Part shown: positions 40,922-64,000 of the stretch, piece by piece
How the letters are laid out: every line of letters starts with the position of its first letter
Position numbering within the stretch: the first letter of the stretch is position 1
Assembly (NCBI GenBank): GCA_054601695.1
Contig: BAAHQB010000071.1
Coordinates: forward strand, 372,001-436,000
From: Amorphochlora amoebiformis
Taxonomy: Eukaryota > Cercozoa > Chlorarachniophyceae
Direction: 5' to 3'
Length of the DNA: 64,000 nucleotides
The notes under the pieces: model-generated
Database searches by the model: none
What the model was told of the DNA's origin: nothing
Seen by the model: the letters and a program-made list of their open reading frames with translations, nothing else
Program-made: the position numbers and the translations under genes

Positions 40922-41576
40922 ATGCCGGTATCTCCGTCTATTTTCCCTCTCATCCTGTTGTTTTAACCTTAGCGTTTTGTATTCATTCTCACACAGGTCT
41001 ACAAGTCCAAATTCAACGAATCCAAGGGAACTCAGGTCTGCAAGACTATAGTTCTCCCCGTAAAAACTGGTGTTAAGGGACCTGCTCCAGCGATGCCAGA
41101 AGGTTACTCGACATGCTGTTTCCAAGCCGTCGAATCTAATTACGTTCGTGCTCTCAGGCCAAGAGGATATCGTGGACGAGGCGATTAAGGCCTTCCGATG
41201 CAACGTTCTACACACCACCTTCCCTCAGCCAGGCCCTGCCGACTTGACGCTGTGTTACCTAACGATCTACATCGGGGAGCTTCTCCGTTTCCTCAAGAAC
41301 ACCCCAGGAAAAATTGAAGCGAAACGTCGTGCTACTCAGCTGTCCCACGACAACAACTTCACTGTACCGGGGGAAGAAGGCTTCTGTCTTCCTGGCTTCT
41401 TCGGTGCCCCTCAGAAGAGGTCAGACGGTGACATTATCCGCTCGTACTTTAGACAGATTCGAGAGGAGATTACTGTTCGCCTTTTGAACATCATATACAC
41501 CAAAGATGGAAAGCAGAACAAGTGGTGGTTCCAGTTCTCGAAGAGGTCGTTCATGGGTATCGACCAGGCATCGTAA
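40922..41576 (+). CDS. ARPC3: Arp2/3 complex subunit 3 (p21-Arc), 176 aa, 3 exons
   Basis: Exons 40922-40927 (ATG CCG only), 40997-41102 and 41158-41576 join in phase to 176 residues ending TAA. The protein matches ARPC3 throughout: MPVYKSKFNESKGTQ start, LPVKTGVKGPAPAMP, GQEDIVDEAIKAFRCNV, YLTIYIGELL, NFTVPGEEGF, a DGDIIRSYFRQIREE helix and the C-terminal KWWFQFSKRSFMG. Family length is about 175-180, so it looks complete. It is a structural subunit of the actin-nucleating Arp2/3 complex. The six-nucleotide coding first exon is inferred from the invariant MP start and a GTATCT donor. Introns are short and repeat-free, unlike the adjacent genes. Confidence 0.95.
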
Positions 41577-42266
41577 CTACCATGTTTGCAGAGTAGTGGT
41601 CGTGGCCTTGGACGCGACCAGAGTAGTGCTTACACAGACTGGTTATGTTATCGCTATGACTTCATCATCATTACAAAACTTTTGTTAGATAAAATCCGAA
41701 CTTCTTTTCATGGTTCACGTTTCATAATCATATTCGATATAAATTGAATCATAGTAAGCGATCATGATGGCCGGATAATAGTATATGTGAGTATGAAGTC
41801 GTGTATAATCTAGTAATATCTACTCTTGTATATCTAGTATATATATATACTAGACTAGTAGATACAGGACTCATTGATAACATAAAGAAAAACCAAATTA
41901 AGTACAATGCATGCTACTGTGCTAGCTAGATCGAATGGTCACAAACGTCTAGAACGTCATCTGGATCAAGAGTCTGGTTAGTACTAGTCACGGCTGGCTA
42001 CTAACGACTAATCCCCTGGATTCAAAAAAAAAGTTAGTACATGGTACTGTCATATTACTAAACCAGAGTCTCTATAGAGACAATTGTATAATTAACAACT
42101 CTACCGAGTCACTCGTAAACGCGTAGGAAGATATACTAGATATGGAACTTTTTAGATCTTTGAAACTTGAAGTCGAGCTTTCACTATTAGAATGATGAGT
42201 CTATGTACTAAATATGAAGTCTCTAGATAGAGTCCTGCCTTCACTTAGATCTACATGTGCGTACAC
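41577..42266. other. convergent intergenic region with palindromes
   Basis: Between the 3' ends of ARPC3 and the minus-strand small gene. It is unique sequence rich in CTAG-containing motifs (TCTAGTA, ACTAGTAG, CTAGCTAGAT), including a 22-bp perfect palindrome at 41833-41854. No coding exon found. It should contain both 3' UTRs and polyadenylation sites. Confidence 0.5.
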
Positions 42267-46715
<4,449 letters not shown>

Positions 46716-46752
46716 ATTCTGATAATATTATATATATTTATATATGTGTGTA

Positions 46753-46812
<60 letters not shown>

Positions 46813-46851
46813 AATATATATATGTATACCTATATATATATACATATCTGT

Positions 46852-46937
<86 letters not shown>

Positions 46938-47181
46938 GCAAACACCAAAATGAATATTAGTATATATTTATAGAATATCATAAACAAATATAATATATGT
47001 AAATAGATGTATATACATGTGGATGTATATACGTATAGTGAGTGTTTGTGTGTATGTGTTAAGTATGCCTAATATATATGTATATATATACGTAGCTAAT
47101 ATGTATACACACACACACACACATATATATACACATATACATATATACATATATATATATATATATGTATATATACTTAAT

Positions 47182-55502
<8,321 letters not shown>

Positions 55503-55746
55503 TGTTTTCTATTGTCTTCTCTGTGAACAAGCGAAGTACGCACAAGCCGCTCGGGACCGACGGAAACGAGGCCGGAAACGTGTGGACAGGAAAAGTTGTA
55601 TATGACGGTGACATCCGACTGACGTGACTTTTCATGGATAATATTACAGGGTATGGAGTAAATTATATGGCGATTCTCCCCAAAATAATCATTTGAAATT
55701 TTTTTTTCGGGTCGAAACTGGCTCCCGGGAAGCTTCCACCACAGAG
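55503..55746. promoter_or_regulatory. 244-bp divergent interval between dehydrogenase and Sec14 genes
   Basis: Start codons at 55502 (minus) and 55747 (plus) diverge across 244 bp of unique sequence without microsatellite. It likely holds two core promoters and 5' UTRs. No specific element is identifiable by eye. Confidence 0.5.
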
Positions 55747-63551
<7,805 letters not shown>

Positions 63552-63672
63552 GTGTGTACATGTACACTTATGCATGTATGTGAATGTGTGTAAGTATATA
63601 TGTACATATATATATGTATATATATACAAATATATATGTATAAATGTATATATATACATATATGTATATATG

Positions 63673-63707
<35 letters not shown>

Positions 63708-63917
63708 GTATATGTGTGTGTGTATATATAACTTCCCCTTGGCCGGTATGTTGTATGCATGTATGTATGTATATATGTATATTTCTATATGTATATACAA
63801 ATATGTATGTTTGTGTGTGTAACTTCCTCTTAGCCGAGATATGGATTTGTGTGTATGTATATATGTATATATATGTATATATATATATATATATAATATA
63901 TATATATGTGTGTGTGT

Positions 63918-64000
<83 letters not shown>
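63552..64000. other. presumed Sec14 intron with exon-end copies
   Basis: TA/CA repeats plus two islands (63731-63745 and 63821-63838) that copy the last codons of the exon 63477-63551 (AACTTCCTCTTAGC). No further exon is convincing before the window ends. Confidence 0.5.

Overview
The window is a protist-like nuclear sequence. At first sight it is mostly (TA)n, (CA)n and related microsatellites. Reading the non-repetitive islands as exons, with GT/AG borders and codon phase carried across each junction, resolves eight protein genes. The known family order of domains served as a cross-check. In these genes about 7.6 kb of coding sequence is cut into roughly 95 short exons (mostly 24-150 nt). 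The introns carry nearly all of the microsatellite DNA. The introns, the Arp2/3 subunit and the kinase make it a eukaryote. (TTAGGG)n-type interstitial repeats are present. One small protein has a signal peptide followed by an Ala-Phe-Ala-Ser-Pro motif, which could mean an alga with a complex plastid, but that rests on one motif. I do not name a species.

Layout: 238-6879 (minus) CinA-like/nucleotidylyltransferase gene running off the left edge; 7413-9611 solid TA block; 10214-14311 (plus) MAP kinase with a THY activation loop; 15918-16709 (plus) 152-residue protein with a signal peptide; 17962-18122 (minus) a degenerate tRNA-like element and a tRNA-Asn(GTT); 20077-40849 (minus) a 29-exon KEA/TMCO3-type K+/H+ antiporter; 40922-41576 (plus) ARPC3, head to head with the antiporter, 72 bp between start codons; 42267-46715 (minus) a 102-residue single-span protein ending KKKA; 47182-55502 (minus) an 18-exon CAD-type zinc alcohol dehydrogenase; 55747-63551 (plus) a Sec14/CRAL-TRIO protein, head to head with the dehydrogenase and probably continuing past the right edge.

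No shared pathway is evident; these look like ordinary housekeeping genes. The unusual feature is the introns. Besides simple repeats, several contain tandem or scattered degraded copies of the neighbouring exon-intron junction, giving decoy splice sites. They also contain telomere-like arrays, a 0.9-kb purine tract, a palindromic minisatellite and a probable solo LTR. In the dehydrogenase the last exon appears to read into a TA array before its stop codon.

All gene models are manual and untested. Protein families were assigned from remembered motifs, not database searches.
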